A DNA stretch of 64,000 nucleotides, taken from NCBI GenBank assembly GCA_903813345.2, contig CAIIXF020000002.1, positions 10,602,650 through 10,666,649 on the forward strand, written 5' to 3'. The stretch comes from Owenia fusiformis (lineage: Eukaryota; Annelida; Polychaeta; Sabellida; Oweniidae). The translations under genes and the position numbers were made by a program. How positions within the stretch are numbered: the stretch's first letter is position 1; every line of letters begins with the position of its first letter. Shown here one piece after another: positions 37,214 to 49,204 of the stretch. Below the pieces are notes generated by a model. That model saw only the letters and a list, made by a program, of their open reading frames with translations, was not told the origin of the DNA and did not search any database.

Positions 37214-37765
37214 TGAGCCAAAAAAGGTAACCCAACTAAATGTTTGTTAATAACCCAGTCATTCAGCATGGGTGTGACATCATATTTGGCACAATTACCT
37301 TGTTCAATGTTCTTTCATTCTCCTAAGTGTCATTGATCTATCCTTAATAGTCACGATTTTATAGCCATTTACAAAATGTGTTCAAAATATCGAAATGTGC
37401 CTAACTGACTGGACATCAATACCACCATTTTTATTATCTGTGGACCTTTTTTTCTATACTAACAACACTTGAAACATTAAAACAAGAGATAAGAATGAAG
37501 ATGAGAGCCATGACACAAGATTTTTATGCTCCTGATTTGAACAACTACGTACCATACGTTCAAGTTGGCCCCCAGGCATGACACTCATATTTCATGGCAT
37601 GGTATAAAATGGCCATAAAAATCATGACCACTAGAGATAGACCACTGAGACTGGGTAGATTGATAATACATTGACCAAGGCTCAATTCTGCCAAATATGA
37701 CACTAAATCCATGCAGGATGACTAGACTGGGTTATTAAGATTTGTTTGGGTTACGTTTTTGGCTC
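37214..37765. mobile_element. Inverted-repeat element, about 550 bp
   Basis: The left arm GAGCCAAAAAAGGTAACCCA, then TTAATAACCCAGTC and GCATGG, returns inverted at 37680-37765. No clear target duplication. No gene. Confidence 0.68.
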
Positions 37766-38130
37766 GCCCTGTATTAAGGAAAAAGTGTTACTTTTGACTA
37801 AGGTGTTCTTAACCACACAGTGATATTGAGAAATGTAATGAAGAAGTTCAACTGAAGAATGTTGGATTTCAAGATGAAATTTAATAAAAAATGAGGAAAA
37901 GGTTTCTACGTTAATAAATACTACTGAGTTAACTAGTGTAAATCCCTGGTCTTTATACAGGGCATGGCTCGATTATGTAATGTTCATTATCAAAAATGCT
38001 GCCTTAATTTTGTAATCTCAACCTTCATATGTGTCTTACTTATAGAGAGCAAAAAATAATGCTGATTAAATAATCTAATATTATGTTGTAACAACAATCA
38101 GTTACAACCTTGTCTATCACCAGTCTTCAT

Positions 38131-38429
38131 CAGGGGTGGATCTGGGAACCAACAAGGGGGGGGGGCAAATTTCAGGTCTGAGAAAAAGATTTCTGCACTT
38201 GCGCGAAAAAAAATGTTGGGCCCCTAAACCCCTCAAGTGGGCTCAAATTTTGAAATATTGAGGCCCATTTTCTTCAAAATTTGTCCTGAAATTAAAAAAT
38301 AAGGCCTTAAAAGGCCCTCTTATGACCAAAAAGGCCCACTTTTTAGGGCCTTTAGGCCTTTTTTGGTCCCAATTTTTATTTGCGGCCCACCCAAGGGGAC
38401 CCCCAGCCCCTCCCCCAGATCCGCCAGTG
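38131..38429. mobile_element. hAT-like MITE
   Basis: The left end CAGGGGTGGATCTGGG and right end CCCAGATCCGCCAGTG are inverted. CAGGGGYGGAT ends are typical of non-autonomous hAT elements. No clean 8-bp duplication. The interior is low-complexity, with AAAAAGGCCC-type words repeated. Confidence 0.7.
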
Positions 38430-38814
38430 TTCATTATTTAGTCATCAGTATTTTCATGATCAGTTATGGAGGTATTTGGTATTTGCACAAATGCCTTTGC
38501 ATACCTACTTCACACAATGGATGATCTCTGAGAGAGGAGAGCTGCATTTAGGCAATGTGAACAAACGTTTCGTTGCTTATATTTCCCAGCAGTTTATTTC
38601 CCTCCCACTCCTGGATCTGATGGTACACTCTATAATTGTTGTTTTCCGCAGCATCAGAAGTTGGAGGAAGAACACGGGGCTGCAATAATTCAGATCTTGC
38701 TGCTCTCTTTTAATATAATTTTTGAAGCCTAAGTTCATTTAGGGTTTCACAATTTTTCCACCATAAATTGACAAAAGAGCATGTTCCTCTGCAATGACAG
38801 AGTTACTTGCATTT

Positions 38815-39270
38815 CACTGGTTTTCCACTTGATTACGTTGTAACAAAATGTCGAAACATCGAAGATATGATTTTCCTTTTTTCCTTATTTCACACGTTGT
38901 AGGCAGAATTATCACAAACATGTATCAATATTATATGTTTAAAAAATGTACATATTTGCGAACAAATAGTTCAGAAGACAACAGAATCATCGATTTACTT
39001 CCTCACTTAAGTTACATAAACGGTATTTTGATAAACAGTTAAGATCTGCACTTTGAACTGCCACCGTTTATGTAACTTAAGTAAGGAATTAAATCAACAA
39101 TTCTGTTGTCTTCTGAGCTATTTTTGCGCAAACATGTACATTTTCTAAAACATACTGATACACGATTGTGAGAAAAAAACATCCTGGGGATTCTGCCTAC
39201 AACGCGTGAAAAAAAAGGAAAAAAGAAATATCGTGCCTTCGACGTTTAGACATTTTGTTACCGAAACGAC
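38815..39270. mobile_element. CACTGGT-ended element, degraded copy
   Basis: It shares with 53264-53775 the inverted blocks GTAACAAAATGTCGAAAC and TTATTTCAC.CGTTGTAGGC, and a central hairpin around ACTTAAGTTACATAAACGGT. The right terminus is lost. Confidence 0.72.
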
Positions 39271-39355
39271 CCGCTTGTTTTCTCAAGAACTCACTCTTTT
39301 CTATCTGCCTCAATGATAGCTTCTTGTCTATGCCATATATAACCTGAATGCGTTG

Positions 39356-39652
39356 TCACACCCCAGAAAAGATAAACAAAATATTGTCACAGACCACTTT
39401 TCCCATTTTCTCATTTATATTCCAACATTTTGATTCTTGGGTTGCTGCTTTTGGTTCAGGTTTGAAGAAAATGTTGAAGTTTGTGTTTTGTGCTTGATAA
39501 ATGAGAAGCACAAGGAGATGTGTATGAGTACTGTATTTGAGGTTTGGACACTTTGCATTGCAGTTTTCACAATCACAATATCTGCATCCGATTCTGAATG
39601 TAGCACATGTATACTCAATGTTTTCCAACCCGACAGACAGATTTACCATCAT
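39356..39652 (-). pseudogene. Decayed fragment of a multi-copy invertebrate ORF (TDLLVLL-type)
   Basis: Read with one frameshift on the minus strand, ESDADIVIVKTAMQSVQTSN (one frame) continues as THLLVLLIYQAQNTNFNIFF, then KPEPKAATQES, and KVVCDNILFIFSGV (the next frame). This resembles a domain I recall from repetitive invertebrate proteins with the run ADxLIVxTA ... DTDLLVLLxYHA ... FRPEPK ... CNxILFIHAxxGCD. The resemblance is from memory and could not be searched. If right, it is a transposon-linked or multicopy gene relic. Confidence 0.45.
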
Positions 39653-40655
39653 TCCTACGCACTGAAATTATATTAATGAAAGACTCTCCAGATATCTGAG
39701 ATTTAAATGTGCTCTATCAGTTTAAATTCCGTTTAATAACCATAAATTCGTTTCTACAGCATTATACATCCAATTGATAGTTCCAAAGTAATATACTCTA
39801 ATGTAATGATTTATTTATCTGATGAATTTAAATTTTGTAATTGCGGATTGTAAATAATAATTTAAACAATATTAAATTCCACAGAAACTACAACTTACAT
39901 TATTTAGATAAGCCTAGTATAGAGCAGTTATCAAATACCCTAATATTAGAGTGGTGATATGTAATTATTCATCAAATAAAAGTGAGGTCACCTTAACATT
40001 TCACCTGGTGCAACTAATAATTCCTATTTTTCATACTAATAAGGTATAAACCGTCACAAAACTTGTATTTTAGATGATGACAAACCTATATAAATGATTT
40101 AGATGTCAACTCTAATTCAAATGTGATGCATTGTGGGAGTTAGTCATCAAAACTATAGTCTCCCCTATAGTAGGCGGGGCAAAACTATGAAAATGAAATA
40201 ATATTTTTCTTCCTAAGTATACATGTTAGAATTCTGACACTCACCAAATATGAAGTTCATATAAATATGTAACACCATGATTTTTTTCATGCTTTTCTGA
40301 CAAACTGATCCTAAAATATCTAAATAGATATGTGATAACATGCCTGTTTTGTGGTCTATTTTGTAATACTTTGGGGTCAAATGACCAATTACTTGTCTCA
40401 AAAATGATTAAAATAATATTTTACTTATTTGTGAATATGTGATCTATCATAATAAAGCTTGAATACTTGACTAAAGTACTCCATTTGGGAAGGAAAAATT
40501 GTTTCCTACCAATACTCAATTTCGATAAATTCTGTATTGGAACGAGACGAAGTCGAATGCCAATATAGAATATCGAAACAGAATATATCCTGATCTGTAA
40601 AATGAAGAACTAGTTATTTTGACAGAACGTGAATGTAACAAATGGTTTTAACTTA

Positions 40656-40892
40656 CAGTTGGGGACAAATATAAATGACAGGTCGACTTTCGATCACCAT
40701 TTCCTAATTATGGTGGTCTGAAAGCCCATAATTTCCAATATTGTCTAGATACATATCCCTTAAAATTTGTATATTTTACATTTTGTATAATCTCATCCAC
40801 TGATTTATGGCCTCTTGTAAATTCTCTTATTTTTAACATGGGAAATCCTCACTTCAGCAAATCCACCTGTCATTTATTTATGTCCCCAACTG
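40656..40892. mobile_element. Tc1-type MITE, 237 bp
   Basis: The ends CAGTTGGGGACAAATATAAA and the inverse of TTTATGTCCCCAACTG match over about 30 bp and are flanked by TA (40654-40655, 40893-40894). The inner ends share AATGACAGGT. No coding. Confidence 0.82.
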
Positions 40893-41324
40893 TAGAGGGA
40901 TTTTGACTGGTTCCTTTTGTAATTATAACCTAAAAATTCTCAAAAACATATATTCCCATTCTAAATGATATTACCAACAATTCAAACTAGGCTATGTGTT
41001 AAATTTACTTACATTCGTTAGCAGCTAAATTAGCCTCCGTCAGTATTGAACTTTCTTTGCATACAGTTACGGGTCACCTGAGTGGTAATCTGGACTGATA
41101 TATATTTTAAAGAAAACGCAACCAACTTAATAACCCCCTGCAAGGATTTCATGGTTTCCCCATATTTTAGATTGTCGGAAACTAACGAAGCCAATCCGTC
41201 TATTGGTGTGTTCCCTCTAGAAGGTAATCATGTAGAACATCATTAGATTGAATTGAGTAAAGGGGGAAAATGATAAGTTCAAATACTAGATATGTTACAT
41301 ACATGTATGTAGGGGATAATGTGA

Positions 41325-41470
41325 TGTAAAGTGCCGTGACGAAGTTCACAGGGACTAATCTGAGCTCAACCACGGGTAGTATCTAAAGCCCCGCTAATGT
41401 AAAGTGCCGTGACGAAGTTCACAGGGACTAATCTGAACTCAACCACGGGTAGTATCTAATGCCCCGCTAT
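41325..41470. repeat. 73-bp tandem duplication
   Basis: Two adjacent, nearly identical copies beginning TGTAAAGTGCCGTGACGAAG and ending at GCCCCGCT. About 300 bp further on (41770-41877) GCCCCGCTGAAAACATGAGG-like words repeat three or four times, probably decayed relatives. Confidence 0.82.
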
Positions 41471-42225
41471 GATTTAGAAGTCGCAAGTAAATTGATTGTA
41501 CGTTGTACAAATTTTCTTCAATTATAACATGAACATGGTACCGATACTAAAAAGCAACTGCTGCAAAAAAAGTATCACAAGCTGATATTCTGAGTTTCGT
41601 TATTTGATAATTGGAGAGAGAATGTATCATCTTGAATCTTTATCTAGAGATTTCTATACTTTATAGCTGGAGACGGTCGTTACCCTTCATTTGAAATGGT
41701 CATAGTGATATGAAATAAAGGTATTCTGATTTTCACGCTTCACCAAAAATTACATATTTCAATTTTAACATATCGCCCAAGGCCCCGCTTCTACCATGAG
41801 CAATAAACTTAAGATCCCGCTGAAAACATGAGGAGGCCCCGCTGGAAACATAAGGAGCTCCCGCTGAAATCAGGAGCAAGTGTCTTTCCAAAATGGAGTG
41901 AAGCCCGATTTAAACTCTGCAAATCTCCCACGACTGTAGCTAACGTAACAGATATATAACTATTACCACCTTGCCGGGCCAGTTCTAGGGGATTTAGTGC
42001 TAGTTTAGAAGGCATTCATTTTATTATATCGACCTGAGCAATATGTGACGTCATAGTGGTGGTCAAGAATGCATTCAACCACCGGTCGAGAATGCATTTA
42101 ACGACCGGCAATTTTCCCCGGGAAATTAGATATCGTTCAGTGCGTAAGATTTTCTTGCTGTTTCAGTCCTGGTCATTAACGGTGGTAATAATACTAATAA
42201 TGTCATTTCTGCGGGCAATATTAAG

Positions 42226-42382
42226 CAAATATTTCATTCTATGGAGGGCAATACCTGTTCATCTTTCAATGATTTTTGCAGCATGTATTGCCCGCAGCCC
42301 GAAGGGCGAGGGAAATACATGCTGCAAAAATCATTGAAAGTGCAACAGGTATTGCCCGAACATAGAATGAAATATTTGTTTT
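42226..42382. repeat. Long hairpin with GC-rich hinge
   Basis: The arms AAATATTTCATTCTATG and GATTTTTGCAGCATGTATTG return inverted after a hinge GCCCGCAGCCCGAAGGGCGA. It resembles the hairpins at 55181 and 55691 in build. No gene. Confidence 0.8.
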
Positions 42383-43789
42383 ATTATATCGTTGCTAGAC
42401 ATTCGCTTACTTTGCAGACTCGCAATCTTGTAATAGAGTGTGTCTATTCCCCATCCTTCGTTCGCAGTTCAAGAAAAAATCCTCTAAAATTCCATCCAAA
42501 ATGTCCTAAGACTTTTCCGTTGATTTAATGGTGTTTTTAGAATGCCCATCTCTCAAGATGTCGTTCTTTTAATCGGAATTCAGACTTTAAATCTTTTTCC
42601 GACTGCCATTTTAATGCACGTCACAACTGTACTGGACGAAACGGGACGATTCAGAATTCCCGGGCGGGCAATACGCCGGGCAATACGTCTTTTATAATTC
42701 AAAAATTAAGGGAGCTGCGAAATATGCTTTGGTATTTTTGATCACATGGTACTGAATCAGCCAACCAAAGGACCTATATTGCTCTTCGAAATGACGTTAT
42801 TGTACTATTATTGATACTCTACAGAGCACATGTATATCATATATCATTGTTACTGTTATTATTGTGACAACTAAGCATGTACATGTACGACTCTTTTATT
42901 ACCATCTTATATTATTGTTATTTACGACTCTCTTTCATCAACAATCCATTCTCTAACAAGTCACCAGTGCAAGAGGCGCATAAATGTCTAGTTTAGTACT
43001 AAAAACACTACGAATTGTACTTATGCGTTTCTAGTCCCGTCTTTCCCAACTGTCCACACGTGATGACTCTCATACAAGTGTGACGATCCTTCAGATTACT
43101 TTGAGCATGGTAATGGAATTGCCTTGAAGGATTGTCACTTTGTTTAACTTCTTGCTCTTCACTCTTTACTTAATAGTTCAAGAGTTATAAAATAATTTAA
43201 ATTCTGTGAAAGGGTAGTCTGTATTACTACTTTGGCTATACTCTTAAAGTATGGTTAGAGTTTAATCATTTTACTCTATATTTATATTTGGGTTAATAAC
43301 CTTCTCTTGTGTTTTTCATGTAATATTATTTACAGGATTAATGTCAACATATATATTTTGTTCATAATAAGAGTTTAATATGAAGGTTTTAGGCCCAGTT
43401 TCATGTTTAATGTTACGTTACAAACATTTTAGAAAGGGCAGTTGTCTGGGTTTGTTTCAAAATCCAAAGTGAGGCTTATTAAGCTTGATTTAAGTAAATA
43501 AGCACATTTTAAGTGAATTGTCTTTTTCTGTGCTTTTATGATTCGAATTCAAGCCGGCCAGACATGGAAAACATTTTGTAGAATTTTAAACATTAAATCG
43601 TCACTAAAATTGGATATTTATATTGCCACAGATAAACCAACTTAGGTGTACGAGTTGGTAAAGGTAATTGACTTGATCTAATTGTATTTTTTGCAGAGTT
43701 TTAGTCTTTGAAAAGAAGTATCTGTACACTTGATTTTTTTTCCTTAATTTTATTTATTTGCCTTGTGAACATCCCATGTTTAAATTGTC

Positions 43790-44065
43790 CCAGGGATTGT
43801 TAAGGAACATTTGACAAGGTTAACGCAAAGTTACACGCAGAGTTTTTGTCTTAAAGAACCTATGTAACTTATTAACCAGCGTCGAAAGCAAGTTCCCGGG
43901 GTTCCTTGAAACCTCTTATACAAAATCCCCACAGGGATTCGTTTAGGAATATTTGACAAGGTGTACGAAAAGTTACGGTCTTTACGAACCTTATGTAACT
44001 TGCTCTAAACCAGAGTCAACTGCAAATTCCTGGGGTTCATAGACACCTCTATACGACATCCCCCC
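43790..44065. repeat. Tandem duplication, about 140 bp
   Basis: CAGGGATTGTTAAGGAACAT ... TCCTTGAAACCTCTTATAC (first) and CAGGGATTCGTTTAGGAATA ... CATAGACACCTCTATAC (second) are diverged copies, both containing ATTTGACAAGGT and ATGTAACTT. Inverted CCAGACATGGAAAAC words at 43558 and 44288 flank the block. Confidence 0.65.
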
Positions 44066-45344
44066 CCCCATTCAGTTTGGGACTGTATTAAGTTTGTTCA
44101 CAGGGTAAATTTTATTGATACACTAGAAATACTCCTTTGTATATTTGTATGTTAAATTCTGGGTAATTTAAAGGTGAAATCCCGGGCTTATGGGACCATT
44201 ATCAAACAACTGATCATTGAAGTACTTTTAAGGGTCATGGTCATTCAAACCCCATTTTCGGACTTAATACACCCCCTCCCCTTCTAGTTTTCCATGTCTG
44301 GTCTAATTCTATGTACCACATTCTAATTCATTGATTATAGATACTACAATATTTTCAAAATACTGTTTCCTGTTTGTTTGCCAATTGTACCATAGTCTTA
44401 TAGTGGCAAAATGATGTTTCACTTTTCATGTGAGTAGTATAGAGAGCTAATTTCAATCCCACTGGGATTATATAAAATTGCACAGTTGAGTTACATTTTT
44501 GGAAAAAGACACATTTTAGGCTTTATTGCAAATTGTTTAACTGAACTTCCATTAGCTGTGCTGTTTTATGCATGTTTGGTTTGAGAGATTATTTACTTGA
44601 TATACCATCTCGACAGTACTGAATTGTGTAATGTTTGTGTAGATTAGTAAATAGAAATAGAGTCGTTTTTATACATTATATAAAAATCCACAGAATATCA
44701 TTTCTTGTGTTCAATTGTTTATGTATATGTTAGAAAATTCCCCCTCATTTTATCTAAAGTAGATTCTGGATTCAAAATAGATTCTGACTAAATTCCAGGT
44801 GACTTTAGTGATACTAACATTCAAGCAACAAGCTTTATCTTAGCTCATATTTGCTAAGGGCTTCTTTGAATAACAATCACTCGCAATAAGTCATACATTT
44901 ATTTCCCCAGAAACTATGCAGTAGTGCAATCCAGGATCTAACTTTCTTATTTAACCCTTGTCTTATTGATAATATTAATGAGAATTTCACTTCCAATGTT
45001 TTGTTACTTGCTTGTTTTAATGGTGTACAAGTAATTTTATCCCCTGATGAGTTTGACAGACTCCTGATTTGAAATAGCCCAACTTTAATTCTTACAAAAT
45101 TGCCCACTTTAAGTGTGAACAGTGAGTTTATATACAGCTCGAAGTCCATCGTAGCCCTCCAGTGGCTAAGACTTCCACCTGGTTATACCCACATCCTAAC
45201 ATTATACTTATTTGATACAACTGAACACTGGGCACATTCAGAATCTGGAGTCTGTTGCCATTCGCCTTTATGAGACATACAACTTACATTGAAAACTGAC
45301 AAATCTTACTTAGTCTATATTCAGATTTTGTTATCCCGTAATTG

Positions 45345-45475
45345 TTATCCCGAAATTGTCCCACTTCATCCCAATTATTTTTATCCCAGAATTTATCCCT
45401 AAATTTATCCCTAATTTATCCCCTAAATTTTCATCGCAAAATTTATCCCAATTTGATCCCATTTTGTTATGATAC
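45345..45475. repeat. Degenerate ATTTATCCC repeat
   Basis: About ten imperfect units of AATTTATCCC(T/A)A. Simple tandem repeat with no coding meaning. Confidence 0.7.
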
Positions 45476-46332
45476 TGTGAACACGGATGTTGTTCAATTA
45501 AATAGGGATACCCATTTCAACTTTTACTTCCCGAAACTAAGTTAATCAAAACATCAAATCAAACTATTGATTCTTAGACTGTATTCTGTTTACGACCCTC
45601 AAACCACGCTACCACACGAGGGTCGTGACACAATGATTCCCTGAGCCAGTTGGCCTAATGCCAACCCCCTCTCATGAAGATGGCCGATGACAAACTTGTG
45701 CAGTTGTGTCAGACTATCCTAAGCTAACATAAACGGATGTGATTCATGTGAAGCAGGGACCTTATCTGGAAATAACAGCATCCAATTGCAAAAACTTATT
45801 ATTTGCAAAAACAAAAACAATTATGTTCCATTGTTCACTGGGGAGTATCGTGATGCAAAAACACCGTGTTTTGCATCGAGATGGCCAGACTTCCGGTTAT
45901 AGGTTTTCGAAAGATATTTTGTTTTCCCCATTTAAACCCATTTCTTGGACGAGTTTCTCAATAATCGTATACGTGCACTTAAGACACGATCTATAATTTT
46001 TAAAAATGTTCTTAGTATTCATTTAGCATTATCAAGAAGCGTAAAATTCAAGGTTTTAGTTCCTAGCTTTGGATGCAAAACACCCTATCGAAGCTGCAAG
46101 AATACTGATCTATGTTATGTCCAATGATGCAACCAATTTATGGCAGATTGTTGAACCATATTATGAGCGTTCGTAGACTATTAATTAATAAATCGTATGA
46201 TTTCAAAAGATCATAAATCCCTAGAGGAATAAATTTTAAATGCTATTACTATAAACTATGGCAACTGAGCCAATAGATATTATTCAATACCTTTTAGGCA
46301 ATCATGGCTCGGAGAACATACGATTTCTGAGA

Positions 46333-46748
46333 AACTTATTAGCTCGTGTTAGTAACTTGTTAACTCGTGTTAGTCACTTGTTAGCTCGTGTTAGTCACTT
46401 GTTAGATCGTGTTAGTCACTTGTTAGCTCGTGTTAGTCACTTGTTAGATCGTGTTAGTCACTTGTTAGCTCGTGTTAGTCACTTGTTAGCTCGTGTTAGT
46501 CACTTGTTAGCTCGTGTTAGTCGTTGTTAGATCGTGTGAGTCACTGGTTAGCTCGTATTAGTCACTTGTTAACTCGTGTTAGTCACTTGTTAGCTCGTGT
46601 TAGTCACTTGTTTGCTCGTGTTAGTCACTTGTTAGCTCGTGTTAGTCACTTGTTATCTCGTGTTAGTCACTTGTTATCTCGTGTTAGTAACTTGTTAGCT
46701 AGTGTTAGTCACTTATTAGCTCGTGTTAGTAACTTGTTAGCTCGTTAT
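46333..46748 (+). repeat. 21-bp minisatellite, plus strand reads LLARVSH heptads
   Basis: About 20 units of 21 bp (core TTGTTAGCTCGTGTTAGTCA) encode repeated LLARVSH, LLDRVSH and LLTRVSH. A frame from 46258 (MATEPIDIIQYLLGNHGSEN) enters the array, and another from 46524 leaves it at 46868. A one-base loss near 46523 separates them. The unit is one heptad, so the frame is preserved by the period. No splice context or homologue is recognised, so coding status is open. Confidence 0.85.
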
Positions 46749-47148
46749 AGTATTTCACAAATTAACAATACATATTATTTAGAATATACGACTCAAGAAT
46801 ATAATGGTACCGGGGATGACATGATTAACCGATGGGGTTTTATTTTAAGCACCCGGATACGAAACTAGTGTAAACAAGTGAGCTAGCAGCAGACAAGGTA
46901 AGGAAATATCAAAAATCTTGACAAACACCGTAAAACAGTGTTTTATGGATACTTGAAGATCAGGTATTGAGCCGAAAATGAACCGACAAGCTGAACCGAT
47001 AGTAGGGTAGCGAACCGAAAACCGATCCGATGACTCTGAACCGCGATTTATTTACAGTGGGCCGCGATTGTTATAAAAAATATACACATAGTATGTCACG
47101 TTTAATATTATTAAAGCTTTCAACTAAAGTGAACTATATAGCTATCAC

Positions 47149-47430
47149 TAGTTCAACAAGTTAAACCTAGTCTGGGCCTTATTTCTTATCTGATGATATC
47201 TTGTGGCCCGCCCTAGGTTTAACGTCCGTGCCTATTCAGTCCTCGATGCAAAGATATTTAATGGTGGCCAATGGCAGCGCATGAAATCTCATGCGCGTTT
47301 TATTAATAACTGATAGTGAGAATTTGCAACGAATGAAAGCATAGCACGGAAGTTAAACCCAACAACGGCAACAAGAACACTCAGATTAATAACTGAAAGC
47401 CGTGGTACTGGGTTCAACTTGTTGAACTAA
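47149..47430. mobile_element. hAT-like MITE next to the gene C start
   Basis: The ends TAGTTCAACAAGTTAAACC and (right, reversed) TTAGTTCAACAAGTTGAACC are flanked by 8-bp GCTATCAC at 47141-47148 and 47431-47438. The size and 8-bp duplication suit hAT. It lies about 45 bp upstream of the gene C ATG, absent from gene B. Confidence 0.78.
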
Positions 47431-47474
47431 GCTATCACAAGTGTCGTTCACATTTTATATGTATTACAGTAGAG

Positions 47475-47631
47475 ATGGCTGCCGAGACTCTTAAGGGTGA
47501 TGACTATAAAACAAATTTTGACATTGATTGGTACGTGAAATTCTACTATTCAACTCCCATGGAAAACCCAGAAGAAGGAGATACTACATACACATTTTTA
47601 TTAGATGAACTCCATAAAACGTTTAGTTCAG
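47475..47631 (+). CDS. Gene C exon 1
   Basis: The 157 nt encode 52 residues plus one base, one codon shorter than in gene B: KGDDYKTNFDIDWYVKFYYS, then STPMENPEEGDTTYTFLLDE and LHKTFSS, before GTACGT. The frame is intact. Confidence 0.82.
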
Positions 47632-48786
47632 GTACGTAATACTACATGTACTAAGCAGGGAGGAGTTCGTCGGAATGAAGTAACGATATGACGTTGATGT
47701 ACCCATTATCCGTAATATAAATCGCCCGGATCTATCGTTTTATCGTGGCGTCGACGCATGATATCCACGGGTCCACACTATGGCATGGCAAGATGGTTCT
47801 TCATCATGCAAAGGAGTGGTATTGATATGATGAACTTTTTGAACACTCGTTTCTCTTAAACCAGTCATCAAAAAATTCTAAAGATTTTACACATCGTCAA
47901 TTTAATGGTCATGTTTTGAATGGTAACAATATAATTTGAAAAAAATAAATATTGTCGTCTCTATATTGTTTTAGAAAACACATCAAACACTTCTTTTGTT
48001 CTTGGTATCATATGTTCAGAATGAAATGAAACGTGTTTCCGAACCTCAATGGAACAAAACGACATATTTATACAACATGTTTAGATCTCTAAATATCGTA
48101 ATTGTACAAAGGAAATTTTGATTGGTTTTAAAAAAGTATCTTGTTAATGAAATAAAAGGTTTATCTTGATTTTTATCTTTTTTTTTGGGGGGGGGGTTGT
48201 TTAAATTTTTTGAATACTTTTTTTAAAATCAACCAAAAATTACTTTGTATAACTATAATGCTGAGAGGTCTAAGAAAATGTTGTATATGCTATTTTGTTC
48301 CAACAAGGTTTGGGAAGACATTTTATTTCATTCTCAAGAATTGGTAGAAAGGAGCAGCACCGTGTTTTTTTACAGAATGTTTTCAATGATTGGTTTAAGA
48401 GAAAACATTGTTGAATTCAGATTCAGTTCACCATATCGATACTTATCCTTTGTCAAGTTACGATTGTGATCAAAATGCAAAGAAATGCTCAAACATCTTC
48501 AAAATCAAAATATTCGATGACATATGGATCCCAAATGTCATATGTTGATGCTCTGAATTCGATCGGGGAACAAAATAAGGCAACACATCTCGCAGGAAAA
48601 ATTTGATACTTTTTATCTAATAAATTACATCTAGGATTAGATAACTTTGAACATGCCTTTGAATCTAAAATAGATGTGCTTATGACAGAAAAAAGAAGTT
48701 TGACTGAAAAAAGTCAAAGCTAGGACATGGACACCGATACGTTATTCACTCCGTTGCAATCATGAATGTTATTTTCCTGATTGAAG

Positions 48787-48995
48787 GGAAAGTGAGCGGA
48801 AAGCGATTCCTTGAGTTTGGAAGTGGTCCTACAGTCCATACACTGTTTAGTGCCAGGAATGCTGTCGAAGAAATGACTTGTTGCGAGTTTGCTGAGTGCA
48901 GTAGAAAGCAAATTGAAAAGTGGTGGAAAAAAAGAGTGTGGCGCATTTGATTGGAGTGTTGTACTGAAGCACGTTGCTCAGCTTGAACAACATCG
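48787..48995 (+). pseudogene. Gene C exon 2, frameshifted
   Basis: The 209 nt follow tgattgaag, against 208 in gene B. The SAM motif FLEFGSGPTVHTLF is intact. The extra A in the run 48927-48933 changes KKECDAFDW to a short out-of-frame tail. Confidence 0.82.
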
Positions 48996-49204
48996 GTGGG
49001 TAAAAGTATAACCAACCAAAGTGAAAATTGGAATAATGTACACTGAGATTCTTGAACAATAGGCCGATCAATTCATTCCATATGACAGCGTAGGCCTACC
49101 ATCCGCCATTAAGGGTATATAGGCCCATACACACCCATATCATTTTCTTTTTTAAAAATGCGATACAGAGTATATTAAAGAGTTGGCCGAAAATATCGTT
49201 TCAG

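Larger units (their letters stand above)
39700..46250. other. Intergenic between genes D and C, outside the listed elements
   Basis: Apart from the MITE at 40656, the 73-bp duplication, the hairpin 42226-42382, the duplication at 43790 and the simple repeat at 45345, I see no gene, RNA or clear exon. The short open frames lack splice context and recognisable motifs. Confidence 0.55.

Noticed and set aside
42056-42528. Two overlapping plus-strand open frames as a gene
   Set aside because: Both are translations of the long hairpin 42226-42382 and its flanks.
46333-46748. CRISPR-like array
   Set aside because: The 21-bp units are head to tail with no unique spacers, and the context is animal DNA.
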